A DNA stretch of 64,000 nucleotides from Turritopsis dohrnii (lineage: Eukaryota; Cnidaria; Hydrozoa; Anthoathecata; Oceaniidae), in contig BQMF02000062.1 of NCBI GenBank assembly GCA_027922465.2, forward strand, positions 682,001 to 746,000, written 5' to 3'. The translations under genes were made by a program, and so were the position numbers. This document shows, piece after piece, positions 39,618 to 52,619 of this stretch (position 1 is its first letter; the number at the start of each line of letters is the position of its first letter). The notes below the pieces were generated by a model. That model was not told the origin of the DNA and did not search any database. It saw nothing but the letters and a program-made list of their open reading frames with translations.

Positions 39618-39791
39618 TGGTATTCTTATGGGGAAGATGTTGTCATTTGTGGTCATGAATTATCCAATATACCTGACGAAAATCACTGTGCTTTGTGTTT
39701 GGGGGAATACATACAATGTAAAGATGAAGAATGTATGCGATACCCTGGTTTATGTCAGCAATGGTTTCAGGGACATTGTTTCTTTGAGTAA
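39618..39791 (+). pseudogene. Cys/His-rich exon-like frame
   Basis: A 57-codon frame between stops reads YGEDVVICGHELSN, then HCALCLGEYIQC, KDEECM and CQQWFQGHCFF. It has eight Cys and three His with zinc-finger-like spacing, far more than chance would give in AT-rich DNA. It lies within the TGTCGGANGGA-site cluster and could be an exon of that transposon's transposase. No splice sites are certain. Confidence 0.4.
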
Positions 39792-40911
39792 ATTTACAAC
39801 TTGAAGTATTTTTTCTGTTGTATTTGATGTTCCCTTTGATTTATTCACTTTTTGTCGGACGGAAATTTCGAGTGATATTAGTCAAATTATAGCTTTTCCT
39901 GGTTTCCTGGCAGTATAAAACTATAATGTCTTTTGTATCTACCGCTAGATGCAAATAGCTAATGACCTTTTGCTTTTCATCTTTCAAAACGTATGATAAC
40001 CCAGTGGGCACAAGGACGTCCAAATGACGTCCAAATGACGTCTTTTTAGGACCTTAGGACGTCCACTTTGGACGACCAGAGGACGTCCAAAAGACGTACC
40101 AAATGAAACGCTTTTCGTCCACGTCTGCAGAGGACGTCGTTTTTTCCACAAAATTGACCGTCCAGAGGACGTCGATTGGGATAAGAAAAAGCTCTTCGCA
40201 GGATAGGGATTGAATAGAGAATTGAAAAAAGCATGTCCTTTCCATGTTTTTAAATTGTATTTACAGATTATAATTTAATTATGAATCGTAAAAATTTACA
40301 TTGTTTTCCGCGTTCGTGTTCATCATCTTCTAGATGTGCCTTTTACTTTTCTCCCTTTTCAAAAGGTCACTAATTAACGTGTCGATTTTGTTCTTGTGAT
40401 GTCATTCAGTCAATGCGCCTGGAATACAAAAGTATGATTCAGTTATAATACACGCTTATGTCAATCATAAACCCAGTGGGCACAAGGACGTCCAAATGAC
40501 GTCTTTTTAGGACCTTAGGCCGTTTTTATTAAAAGAAATTAATGATTTTGGTATCTCATAGATGGCAAAGGTAACAAAGAAACTCAATATATAAATTTAA
40601 TATACCAGAAAGAGAATTCTGTGAAGAAAATAAACTGTCACTTGTGTCCAAAGTCAGCACAAGCCGGTGTTTCAGAGGCTAGATGAGCTAGTCTTTTTAG
40701 TGATGAAATTTGTTCTAAATATATGAAGTGTGATACACAAATAAATAATATAAGGCAAGCAAAATCACTCCTGTTTCAAAGCAGATGTATCATAAATTAG
40801 ATTCACTGTTCAATATAAACAAAACTTTTGCTGGTGCTGCTGGTATAAAGTAATTATGCTTTCTACTCAAGTAAGTAATAACTAAAGTCTGGTACAGATT
40901 GAAGGTGGTAT

Positions 40912-41252
40912 TCAGTAAAAAAGAATAATTACGTCATCTTGATGGTTTCTGTCTTCAACCGTCGAATCATCGTCTTTTACAGGGCTAAGTCTTTTCAAAG
41001 ATTTCTGCATGGTCTTCTGCACCTAAATTTTAAAATTTAAACATAAGCTATGCTTTTTAGAAATTTGCTTTACGTAATTCATCATACACTTATGACAACT
41101 TACCAGATTCCTCCTCGTGGTTGAAATATTTATCATCTGATCAGCTTCGTCTTTTGATCCGATTTCCAGGAGAGTTTCCAACAGCTCATATTTTCGCAAG
41201 TCTTCAGATGGAGTTGACCAGTGAGAGAGACAGTAAGCTACTGGCTTTGGAC
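40912..41252 (-). CDS. Two terminal exons of an unidentified gene inside the GACGTC transposon
   Basis: Reading leftward, acceptor TTAAAG is followed by an exon (41252-41104) encoding PKPVAYCLSHWSTPSEDLRK and a helical stretch ending TTRRNL, with donor CTG/GTAAGT. Acceptor AAATTTAG then leads to the last exon (41022-40912), VQKTMQKSLKRLSPVKDDDS...VIILFY, stop TGA. Both exons are open, in matching phase, with consensus splice sites, so this is real coding sequence. The ~85 residues look like an amphipathic, charged C-terminal tail. Upstream exons should lie to the right but were not identified; a MULE-like element sits there. It is either the transposon's own protein or a captured host gene fragment. 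Confidence 0.55.
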
Positions 41253-41377
41253 CTTTAAGAGAGTAGATTTTTGTTACATGTGGTTAATGATTACTTCAAT
41301 ATTAAAGCGTGTGTACAGATGTGTTGCCCAGAATCATATTGGTTATTAATTAAAATATTTATGATATGCTTTTACTG

Positions 41378-42333
41378 GGTAGATTCTAGATCCAAAAACC
41401 AATTCCGCCTCGCACAGTACATATCGGGAACTGTTATTTCCAATACCTCAAAACCACATGCAGGCGAATGGTCATGTGTTCAAACTTTTTAGCGAAAACA
41501 TAGCAAAGCACGTGGCGCGTGGGACGTTCGTTCAGATCCAGGTGCGGTAGAAGAAAAGAAGCCATTGCATTGCGTATTGGATTTTTTTCGATGTTGACAA
41601 CAAATTTTCTCGTTTTTGATGAGTCATAATCATTACCTAACGCAGTAAAATGTTCTGAAACTCATTTCAAAATGTTTGTATGATGTTAACTTTAATTTAT
41701 TTGGTAAGAGGTATAACCAAAGATCACCGAAATCAAAAATTTGTAACCAGGCATTTTTGTAAAGAAATTTTACGTCGTGCCAAACTGTCAACTATTAAAC
41801 TGCAAAAATCTTACGTTTTCATCCATTATTACAAAACTGTATAATCTCCTCAAAGTTTCTATTTTATCAGTTATTGTGTACATTGATAACCACAAAAAAA
41901 ATTTCTCTAATATATACAATTGGTTTAACAGCCCTAAAATGTACTTAGGGCAGAGTGTCATTGAATTTAATAAAATAAAAGAAGTTATTTTGAACTTTCT
42001 ATGGATGAAGATGTAAATTGAATCAAAAACTTTTAATCGCAATAACAGGAAAATAATCTACTTCTTGAATTCGATATAAATAAATTTAATACTACACGTT
42101 ATAATGAAAACCTGCGTAAGGTTTCGTTTCAGTCTTTGAAAGGGAATACTCACCTTCCTTGTTACGGCGTTTTACTTAACTTTGCTAGCTGTCACCACAA
42201 ACATCATTATCGCTCTTGGTTTTGATCTCAAAATCATCTTTGCTCTCGTTAGTGTCCGATTTCGAGTCAGTATTCCGATATTTACGAAACTGGTTTGCAA
42301 GGTCGGAATTGGTTTTTGGATCTAGAATCTACC
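41378..42333. mobile_element. 956-bp Mutator-like MITE with 9-bp target duplication
   Basis: Perfect ~30-bp inverted ends start GGTAGATTCTAGATCCAAAA. They lie between 9-bp direct repeats CTTTTACTG (41369-41377 and 42334-42342). A minus-strand frame near the right end (DPKTNSDLANQFRKYRNTDS...) may be chance. No transposase. Nested within 40000-43249. Confidence 0.9.
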
Positions 42334-44097
42334 CTTTTACTGAGGTGTAAAGTTTAAATCTTTTAAAATCTTTTGATGGCACAGTTTGTCATACTCCGTA
42401 AACTTTTTGTAGTGCAAAAAGAAAGCAACCAGAGAACTTTTGCTTACAGCACAGAATATTGACTTACATTATATGGTGTATGTTGTAATAGTTGTTGGCA
42501 GTTCGTCTATCAGTTCGCCTATCCAATGTTTTCTTCTGATGTAACGGTAGAATCTTCATGGTAGAATCTTGATCTTGATGGAATTTTTTATATCGAACGT
42601 CAAAACTAGACGGGGGTGTATTTACAAAGCTATTTCACTCATCAGAATAGTTTTCATTAGATATTGAATTTAATTGAAAAAATTTCAAATAAACAAAATA
42701 GGTAAAATTTGTGCATGATAAAACACAATATTTATCACGTTTAAAACCAAGTTATATGACCAGATTTAGTATTCTGACCCCCGTATTTTATTTTAGTTTT
42801 CGCACAATACGTGGAACGTTCGCACGGACATTCTACATAATCAAACTGAACCAACGAAAACTGAACTCTGTCTATCTTGAACTCGCAAGAGACCAGCAAA
42901 TTTGTTCAAGTTAGAGAAAGTTCGAGATAAAGAATTAAAAAATAGATTAGATTGTAGTTTACTAAACTACACTCTATCCCGAAATTCTCTCTGTCTCGAA
43001 CGAAAATTTCGATATTAGAGTCAACTGTACACGATGATGTTTGTGTAGCAAGTGATTTGAGTACAACTGCCGATCCAGTTTTAAAATTAAATTTTAACTT
43101 TTAGATTAAAAATAGAAGACAAACTCAGACGTCGAATGGACGTCTATTGATGACCTTGGACTAAAATAGACGTCCATTGGACGTCTTCAAGCGTACGTGG
43201 ACGTTAGGACGAAATTAGTACGTCCGCTGGACGACCTGTGCCCACTGGGAATTAAAAGTTTTACCAGTTTTTCTGCATTTTATTGTCGGACGGAAGTTGA
43301 TTAATCGCGCATTAATATCTTGTAATTTAAAAATTAGCCTCTTATATCATGGTGGTAAGTTGGAGACACTCTCTAGAAATAAGAATTAGGTCATTTTTTC
43401 CAAAAAAATCTTTATACATTTCTGAGTCAACATCGCTTCCGTCCGACAATTCCGTCCGACAAAACTTCCATTAGGGTGAATTTCGGCTCATATCGTTAGG
43501 TGTTGATCATGTACATGTTAAAAACTTTGTTTACATCGTTTAGTATATACTAAGTTATTATTTAAGGCATATCTCGTATGGAACTTCATGTTATTTTCGA
43601 TAGAATACCTAAAAAACCTTTAGTTTTGTCCAATCTCAATTTCTATCGATTCTGTCCGACAATTTACTTTTCCTTGTGATATTATAAAAGAAAAAACTTT
43701 TTCGATCTCATTCTTAATTGTTTTGGAAGAAGTTGGGTCCATACCAGCTAATCAACACTTAAAAATAGCACAATTGTTCCTCTAAAGTTTTTTGTGAGCG
43801 GTTAAAGTATCGATTTTCCGTCCGACAATTAACTGAATAAAAAAACAGACCCACAACTTAAAAATGAATTGTACAACTAAATCAACAAAGCCTGTTCTTT
43901 AAGGTGGGACTGGAATTTCAATACCCATGCCTCGAAGTTATGAAAGTTTAAGAAGAGAACTTCAAAATGGCCTAAACAGTGGAAAATATTCCTTAGGTAA
44001 ACAAGTACTTTTAAGGAGTTTTCTACACACAACCCAATGAAAAATGAGGGGACCTTAAATCTATTTGTCACCTTAGGTGAACTAATCTAACCTAAAA

Positions 44098-47000
44098 AGT
44101 TTAAGAAATATGTGATGGTGGAAGGTGAAGTAAGGGAAAAAGAATATACAGTCAGTGGCAGAAAAATTCCCTTACAAGAAATAAGAAAAAGGATGTATGA
44201 AAAACACTTGCATTTAGGTATTTATAGATTTTTAAAGCTTGAAATTATAATACACTGTGCAATGTAAAACAACATGGCTTATTCCTTTTCAAATGATTTT
44301 CATATTTAGGTATACTTCGAAAACTGAAGGAATATCAAAGATATCTGCTAGTATATGGGCTGATCATGCATCAATCTTAAATCATGGTTATTTGTTGCAT
44401 ACAGTCAAAGTATTGTACACAAACAATATTTTCCTTACTGATGAGGAAATGAAGAACATCCATGGAAAAGATGTTAATGTGCAAAGTTTGGTGGAAACAC
44501 CTGAGCTATACATGATGTGTAATGTATCAGATTCATTGGCTGAAAAGCTCCCCTACTCAGATACACGACTGGAAGATATAAAACAACTTAGTATTCCAAT
44601 ACAATGTGAAGGAATTAAGATATATGACACAATGAAGATATTTATTGGTACGTATTTTTCAAATCTTTTCCTCCACCTACTTCCTTATGTGAATTATGCT
44701 CATCTTCAAACATCAATGATCATTTTCCAGGGGATCATCCCGAGGTACAAAGCGAGTGTGGGCACAGCCAAGGTGGTACATACCCTTGTGCATGTGGAAG
44801 TTCTGTATCTTCCTTTACAAATTTACCATTGTGTTTTTCAATGGAAATTATGTCCCTGGAACAAAGACGAAGAAAATTAAGTGCAATTTCATAAGAATTT
44901 ACCACTTATGTTCTTACATACTATTATGGTTTACTGTATTTTTAATTCAGGTGGTTCTACAAGGAACATTTGGGAAAAAATCCACCTAAAGACCATTTAA
45001 GGATTTAAGTGCAAAAGATCTTGCCTTGGAAGTGAATTTGAGAGGACTGGATAGGGAAATACCCTTAAGTAACTTAAAATGCAAAAAAGATTACGAAATA
45101 TTGCTAAAGAACCACATGAAAGGACTGATACGTGCTCCAGCTTTATGTTATGGATTTGAAGAAAAAGCAATGGAAGAATTAAACTTGAGCCAATATGAAG
45201 TTTCCCTGTTTGAAGGACTACATGATTTAAAAGGTAAGATTTGTTACACCTAATATTGCTATCTTTAAGCAAGAACAATGATGATAAGCATCCCATGCCA
45301 TATCTCTTTTAGGACATATTTCTAATATTTATCAAGTGCTCCCTCCATTGCTAAAAAAAATTGTTTGAGAAAATACTGCAAACTTGTTTTCAAAATAAGG
45401 ATAAAATTAGAGGTATGTATTATTGGTGCCATACTATCCATTAACAGAAATGAAATAGAAACCATGAAAACAGAAATCTTTTAAATTCCATGCGAGAAGT
45501 ATAATTTCTGGAAAGACTTTTAGAATATATATAAAAAATACAAAATTGACATAAATTTTATTTAAAAACTTTCAAAATAAGGTTGAAAATCATTAGATTA
45601 AGATTTACATTATTTTTTTATTTATCAGGCTAATGAATGATGACAAACGGATGCCATTTTCCTTATTTAGGAGTGGATTACAGGTATTCATTACCAGTGG
45701 TTTACAACAATTTGAAATGTTTATTCACAGAAGATATTTGTGACATTTTCAAAACATTGGTTGAAATAAGTCACCACTGTTACCAAAATGCTAACAACAG
45801 AAGCCCACGGAGTATATTGCGCTTATATAACATCACATTCAAACATGTCATATTTTGCATCAATTCATTATCCAACCAAACCGTTATATCAAACCAGAAA
45901 TTGTTTGGAATTTATTTTCACTCAATTTCAACTCACCTCCCACAAATGGCAAGAATTTATGCACCAAGTTAGCTACATACTGAAGATGAGGAAAGGCTGT
46001 TCAGCACACTGAATCAAATCAGCAGGGCAACATCTTCTCGTAGTCAAGATTCCATTCGCGATAATGGAATCATTCGGCTACAATTTGAGAAAATGAACAA
46101 AGAAACCAAGACCTATGGCTGCTTAGAATCAAAGATTGCACAAGCTTCGAACTCTGTCAGTGAGTGTCAATATTTAAATACAAAGTAACATCAATTAATA
46201 CTTCAGCTAATTTCACAACCTTATGATATTTCTTTTTAGTCAAGGATCTTGAAATTAAGAACTCAATGTTTAGCCTGGATGAAATACCACATATACAATT
46301 TCAAGCACATCTTGAAAGAATTGCCGATTACTTGGCTTGTGGTGAAGGTGTGTGGTGGAAATATCATAAAAGGACCAATGAAATTGAATTTTTGGATGGA
46401 GTAAATGAAAACAATAGTCATGAAGAGGGTCCTGAAATGCTAGAATATTCTAAAGCTAGCATGTCTGATGTGAATAAGTTGGTTAAGAACACCTGGAACA
46501 GTATTGTGGAAGACAATGTGAAAGTACCAATACCAACAATAGTAAGCTACGATGAGAATGGGGATTATATTGGTCACAAAGACTGTCTTGATGTTAATTA
46601 TGTAGAAGTAAGTTTTTGCTTCTAAAAATATTCTATTGTCTTAACAGCAGAATAAAGACATTTTCGATCAACATCCTCTATTTTCCGGGAAAAGTGTGAT
46701 GATATTGACCTAGTGGCTGTAACAGAAGAAGAAAATCTTTCTGAAGAAACAAACCGGGCTACTCCAACATTTACAGCAAGTACGCGTACAAGAAAGATAA
46801 ATCAAATTCCTATCCATTACATAAGTTTTACTTTTGTAAGTATATTTCGCCACTCTGAGGGCAGATCCAGAAACACTAAACATAAAGTAATATTCAATGT
46901 TATAAAATCTAGCTCCATTCAATGTCCGTAACATGAATTAGGTTACTCCAAAAAATACACCTTAACACTAAATCTACACCGACCTTGAAAAATGTGTATG

Positions 47001-47374
47001 ATAATATGAAAACTTTTGTAATGGCTTTTATGACTTGAGATGAAGAATAAAATGTAATATGTATATGTTAACACCTTACAGATAAATCACTTGCTACATA
47101 TTCAACTGAGGATGGCAATCAAGTTATACATCATCTATCATCTTCAATTGCAAAAAATGTTGCCAAAGTACTTGGAAATATTGAAATAGTCGCAGAATTT
47201 GACAAGCATCATATGGCATTTAAAGTTCAAGGTAAAGAATCGTCACGCCAACATTGCAAGAACCAGTTACCGAAAATCCGACAGCTTGTTCTTAAAACAT
47301 ATGGAGAAGCAAAGCTGAAAATCCTGAATTGGGAAAAGTCCTTTTATAATGAATATGGGTATGAACCTACATAA
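44098..47374 (+). pseudogene. Decayed multi-exon member of a cnidarian-expanded gene family
   Basis: Pieces in order: GRKIPLQEIRKRMYEKHLHL (44,098-44,217, donor TTAG/GTATTT); SIWADHASILNHGYLLHTVK, VQSLVETPELY, AEKLPYSDTRLEDI and YDTMKIFIG (about 44,310-44,653); GDHPEVQSECGHSQGG and TYPCACG after CCAG (from about 44,730); FKDLSAKDLALEV and YEVSLFEGLHDLKG (45,000-45,233); HISNIYQVLPPLL; TEDEERLFSTLNQISR (about 45,980); HLERIADYLACGEGVWWK (46,266-46,610); and a tail ending KSFYNEYGYEPT before TAA. From memory this matches, block for block, a large uncharacterised family in corals, anemones and Hydra. Introns are retained, but stops and frame shifts occur (for example near 44,990, 45,370 and 45,970), so I call it a pseudogene. 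Biochemical role unknown; high copy number in cnidarians suggests transposon ancestry. Confidence 0.65.
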
Positions 47375-48123
47375 GAAAAAGTAAACAATCAATTTGATGT
47401 GTTATATAAACAAATATATACTCCAAGAAAGTTATTTCAGTTGTGGAATATGGAGTTTTAAGCATCTAAGCTACAGTGGCAAAAGAATTTAAATATGAAA
47501 TTCTCCTGCCTGTATTTACTCATTTTGAACATTCAGATATTATCTTTCTGAATAATATTGTCTTGTGCAGAATATATTCCACGCATAGGATGAAAACAAA
47601 TAACAATACATTTATTCGTACAAAATAAAATAAAATAATCACTCTACAACTTAATCTACCATTTTGCGTGACAGATGGAGAATCGGGTATTAATATATAG
47701 ACTAGCCGGCAAGGCGGCGTCGTTCGTCGTTCGAAAAGTAAAATATAGGAATTTGCAATGATAGGTGTGCCCATGTTGCAGAGCTCAAAAAACTGATCAA
47801 AAAAATGTATGGGATCGTTTTGCTACGACCAACCGTTACGGAGATATCGTTGATCAAAATTTTGATGGCGTCACACACCCGTCCCCCCAAAAAATTAGAC
47901 CCAAATTTTTCGTCACTCAATCGCCTGTATCGTGGAACCCAAAAAACGTCAGTTATCCCTATTGGTTACCGAGATAATTTTCTCTAAACGTCGCATTCGA
48001 TTAGGGTCTCAATACAATGATTTCACACTGACGTCGCGCAAAAGATAAGAAACAATTTCTCTCAGAGCTCACCTACCATTTTGCGTGACAGACGGACAAA
48101 CGGAGAATCGGCTATTAATATAT

Positions 48124-49066
48124 AAACTAGCCGCCAAGGCGGCGTCGCTCGCCGCCCATATCCACCTGCTCTGTGTATCACTGTATCAATAAACGGCAAA
48201 TTACTTTATAAACGGCTCATACAACTTGGAAAAGATTCGAAGTCACAACCTCTGGTGTGCAGTCAGTGTTACATCAGTGTTACATTAACTATTTTTCAGG
48301 CTTTTCATTATGCGTGACTTATTTATTTTTTAAAACCAATCGTTGATCAGTACAACAATACACTCAAAACGTAGGAAGAAGAACTTCCACTTTTATTAGC
48401 TTTTGTAAAAAAGCTTTTTTAAAAAAGTTACGCGCTCAAATATGGGTGCTATCAAACAGGTCGAAAATGGTTTCTCTTCTTAAAACGTTCACACGGGAGG
48501 AGAGAAAAAATGCACGTGCTAAATGAATAAAGAGAATAAAAAAAAAACGTTCGATCAGATTAAAATAGATTAAAAGAAATCGATTAAAAGAAATTAAGAC
48601 AACTATTACGACAAAAGCAAAAAAAAAAAACATTTTGTTTTATGATACTCTTTTTTTACCTATCGGTTTTTAAACATTTTGATTGCTCAAAAAGAAAGTT
48701 CACCCGTCTCAGACAGTCAGGCAAGAGTTAGTGACAAACCGAACATGCTGCCACGTTCTGCCACTGCTGCTTTTTGTCCAAACTGTTTAATCAGTTAGTT
48801 TCTTTGTATTTAGTTGATGTACTGTTTTCAAAGCCAAGTCAACGTGGAATATAAAACTAACAGTAATAATAAAAACAAAACGTTATTCCTATTAGTTCAT
48901 CAGCCAAAAAAAGTCACGTTTGATTGGGGTTGCAATGTATTTGCTTCGAACTCACGTCGCACACAAAAAAAGAAATAATTTCGCTCACAACTCAATCTAC
49001 CATTTTGCGTGACTTACAAACAAACAAACAGACAGACAGACAGACAGAGAATCGGCTATTAATATA
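48124..49066 (+). repeat. Long-form array unit 1 (~0.94 kb)
   Basis: After ACTAGCCGCCAAGGCGGC it diverges into CACCTGCTCTGTGTATCAC, CAATAAACGGC, GAACTTCCACTTTTATTAGC, TTTTTTTACCTATCGGTTTT, CATGCTGCCACGTTCTGCCA, AGCCAAGTCAACGTGG and TCACGTTTGATTGGGG. It rejoins the usual unit end (TCGCTCACAACTC to ATATATAG). Copies lie at 50006-50906 and 59548-61026. No protein reads through all copies. Confidence 0.8.
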
Positions 49067-50005
49067 TAGACTAGCGCCAAGGCGGCGTCGCTCGCCGCCC
49101 ATGTTCAGCCTGCGTTGAGTTCACGAAAAATAAAATTAAGCAATTGGAAATGATAAGTGTGCTTATGTTGTAGAGCTCGAAAAACTGATCAAAAAAATGT
49201 ATGGGATCGTTTTGCTGCGACCAACCGTTACGGAGATATCGTCGATCAAAACTTTTGATGACATCATAAACCCCTCCCCAAAAAAATTAGACCCAAATTT
49301 TTCGTCACCCCATCGCCTGTATCGCGGACCCCAAAGAACGTCAGTTATTATTGGTTATCGAGATAATTTTCCCTAAACGTCGCATTCGATTAGGGTCTCA
49401 ATACAATGGTTTCACACTGACGTCGCGCACAAGAAGAAAAATAATTTATGTGTAATCTTACATTGCTGACTCCCCAATTTCTTTCGCAGCTCATATCTAC
49501 CATTTTGCGTGACAGACAAACAAACAGACAGACAAAGAATCGGCTATTAATATATAGACTAGCCGCCCATGTCCACCTTCAGCCTGCGTTGGGTTCACGA
49601 AAAATGGAATTAAGGAATTGACATTGGAAAGTGTTACCATCTTGTAGAGCTCGAAATTCTGAGCAAGAAAATGTATAGGATCATATGTCTATGACGAACC
49701 GTTTCGGAGATATCGTCGATTAAAAGTTTTGATGACGTCATAAAGCCCCGTCCCAAAAAATTTTGCCCAAATTTTTTCGTCACCCCATGGCCAATATCGT
49801 GGAGCCCAAAAAACGTCAGTTATCCCTATTGGTTACCGAGAAAATTTTCCCTAAACGCCGCATTCGATTGGGGCCTCAATACAATGTTTTCACACTGACG
49901 CCGCACAAAATAAATAAAATAATCACTCTTACAACTCAACCTACCTTTTTGCGTGACTTACTGACAAACAAACAGACAGAGGGAGAATCGGCTATTAATA
50001 TATAG

Positions 50006-50906
50006 ACTAGCCGCCAAGGCGGCGTCGCTCGCCGCCCATGTGACCTGCTCTGTGTCACCCCGGAGACCCCAATAAACCTCATATTTCCTTAAAAACGGCT
50101 CGTACAACTTGTGTTCAGCCAGAGGCAGATTCGAAATCAAATATCAAATATCAGTTTAAAGAAATGGTTCCAAAAAAACCAAATTTCATGATGTGCTATT
50201 TATTTACTTTTTAAAACCAATCGTTTTTCACTTTAACAATTACACTCAAAACGTAGAGAGAAAAAACTTCAACTTATTATTAGCTTTTGTTTTAAAAAAG
50301 TTACGTGCTCTAACATGGGTGCTATCAAACAGGGCAAAAATGGTTTCTATTCTTAAAAAGTTCACGAGGGAGGAGAGAGAATGGCTAAATGAATAAACTG
50401 AATAAAAGAAACGTTCGATCAGATAAATTATTAAAAGAAAAGCAAAAATATATTTTGTTTCATGATACTCTTTTTTTACCTATCGGTTTTTAAACATTTT
50501 GATTGCTCGTAAAAAAAGTTCACTCGTCTCAGACAGTCAGGCAAGCGTTAGGATACACTGGCAAACCGAACATGCTGCCACGTTCTGCCACTGCTGCTTT
50601 TTGTCCAAAATATTTAATCAGTTAGTTTCTTTGTATTTAGTTGATATACTGTTTTCAAAGCCAAGTCAACGTGGAATATAAAACTAACAATAATGATAAA
50701 AACAAAACGTTATTCCTATTAGTTCATCAGCCAAAAAAAGTCACGTTCGATTGGGGTTGCAATGTATTTGCTTCGAACTCACGTCGCACACAAAAAAAGA
50801 AATAATTTCGCTCACAACTCAATCTACCATTTTGCGTGACTTACAAACAAACAAACAAACAAACAAAAAAACAAACAAACAGACAGAGAATCGGCTATTA
50901 ATATAT
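50006..50906 (+). repeat. Long-form array unit 2 (~0.90 kb)
   Basis: Same order of landmarks as unit 1. It preserves AACTAACAATAATGATAAAAAC at about 50,683-50,704, the uninterrupted form of the site at which the pogo-type MITE sits in unit 3. The unit plus its left neighbour (49,558-50,906) closely matches 59,091-61,026 without the MITE, which suggests segmental duplication. Confidence 0.8.
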
Positions 50907-52619
50907 AAACTAGCCGCCAAGGTGGCGTCGGCCAGGTTCAGCCTGCGTTGTGTCACCTCCCACACGTTCGTTTCACGGCGGACATTTAAGTTTGCGGACG
51001 CGCTAAGGTGTTTCCGTGAAATTTGGTTAAAATCCAATATGGCGGTTAAAGTGGCGCAAATTTTTCCCGGGCGCGTGGAGAGGATGCTTCTACTTTCGTG
51101 GCATAATTTATGCGTATTTTTACTGAAATATTCGTTTCCAGGCTTTTATAGTAAAGCATGGTCATGGAACTTCTTTAATGTTTGTTTACATTTGGACGCA
51201 ATGTTGGGAAAACGTAGAAAATGCATCAAATATGTGATGTTGATGGAATCCTGAAGGGGTTAGAGGCAAATTGGAATTTTAACGACATCTAAAGTTTTCC
51301 CAGTGTCAAATAAAATGGAAAAGGGCAGAGCACATACAGGAGAAGAAACTACAAAAAACCGCATTGACCTGTATTTTTTCTTTTGAAAGTTATTTCCCTT
51401 CAAACAGCAGGAATGTTTTGGAATGTCCTAACACAGAGTAAATGAATCTGTCATCAAGACAAAAGTGTGCACATCAGTAAGTTTTCTGCTTCATCCATCT
51501 AGTTTTCAGTTGTTTTTTTATATTTTAAGTCTTGGGGGAGCAACCCAATATAATGTCAACACGTGTGCTTCCAACTCTTTAAAGGTTTGCTTTTATACGA
51601 AAAAACATTGTTGATGGATGTTGTTAAATTCTGGGTGAATTGATTCCCTACACTGTTCACCACACATTCCATACATTCTCCTTTCCAGTGTTGCAAATTC
51701 CATGCCACATGGTCCTCCAACCTCTGTACTTTTGGTTTGACAGTGTTAGCAAGAAATTTTGATCGAAAATATCAAAATTAACAACAATAGTGTCCTTATA
51801 AAAAATTTCAATAACATATATGTGAGTTATTCTCATTATTGTTTTAGATATGTGGCAAGACAAACTCCATAAACAAACCCATTAACAGCACAGAGTATTT
51901 CACACATTGCCAAACATGATTAGTCGAATCCTTTTGTTTTGGAAAATGAGTAACAGGAAATAAAAGAATATTTATTTCAATTTCATAATATTCGTTGTAG
52001 AAATTTTATTTATTAAATCTGTGTTCAAGATTTACGTGTTAGCCTTAATAATCTGTCATTTTGTTCCTTGAATCTAGTTCAGGACACATTTAAATTACAT
52101 GTATTTTTTTCATTATTAAAACCTAGTGAAAGACATTAGAACTAAAGCTTCTGAATTTTTCATGACTTTAGTAACTAAAAGTTTCTTGAAACTTGAAAAC
52201 ATGAAACCTGATGACATTAATTTTTTGATGAAATTAATTAATTTAATTAACCTCATTTCTTACATGCACGTAATTCTTACGCATTCTTACGTATGTCCTT
52301 GAAATTGACACTCAAATTATTTCATGGAAAGATATTTGTTTAATTACTAAATTCTTATAATTTTTTTGATGATATATAAAAAAATCCAATATTGAAAGGT
52401 TCTAATATGAAGCCTCTAGTTTCATATAAACTGGTTTCTTATTAAAAAGAATATGTGTAACATGGTAATCTATATGCAATATATATGCTTTTTCTGTTTG
52501 AAGTATTAAAATATTCATTTTATTGCTTATAAATGACTGAGTATGTGCTTTGGTTGGTGTATAAAGTGTATAAAATTTGGCCAGGATCAAATTAATTACC
52601 TGGCAATATTGTAAACAAT

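Larger units (their letters stand above)
40000..43249. mobile_element. 3.25-kb GACGTC-rich DNA transposon with CCCAGTGGGCACA ends
   Basis: The left end CCCAGTGGGCACAAGGACGT and the complementary right end (CCTGTGCCCACTGGG) are flanked by AA on both sides. About 200 bp at the left and 130 bp at the right are dense in GGACGTCC/GACGTC words. A second copy of the left end starts at 40472, suggesting an internal duplication or nested relative. It interrupts the TTGTCGGACGGAA cluster. Inside are two clean minus-strand exons and a MULE-like MITE. No transposase was recognised. Confidence 0.8.
38894..43828. repeat. Nine scattered copies of TTGTCGGACGGAA, split by a nested transposon
   Basis: Copies lie at 38894-38906 (+), 39080-39091 (-, partial), 39252-39264 (-), 39852-39864 (+), 43283-43295 (+), 43437-43449 (-), 43450-43462 (-), 43650-43662 (-, one mismatch) and 43816-43828 (-). 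If the 3.25-kb element at 40000-43249 is removed, they fall within about 1.7 kb. The core TGTCGGANGGA is the same as in the element at 1379-2311. I infer subterminal transposase-binding sites of one DNA transposon whose ends I could not place. Confidence 0.75.
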
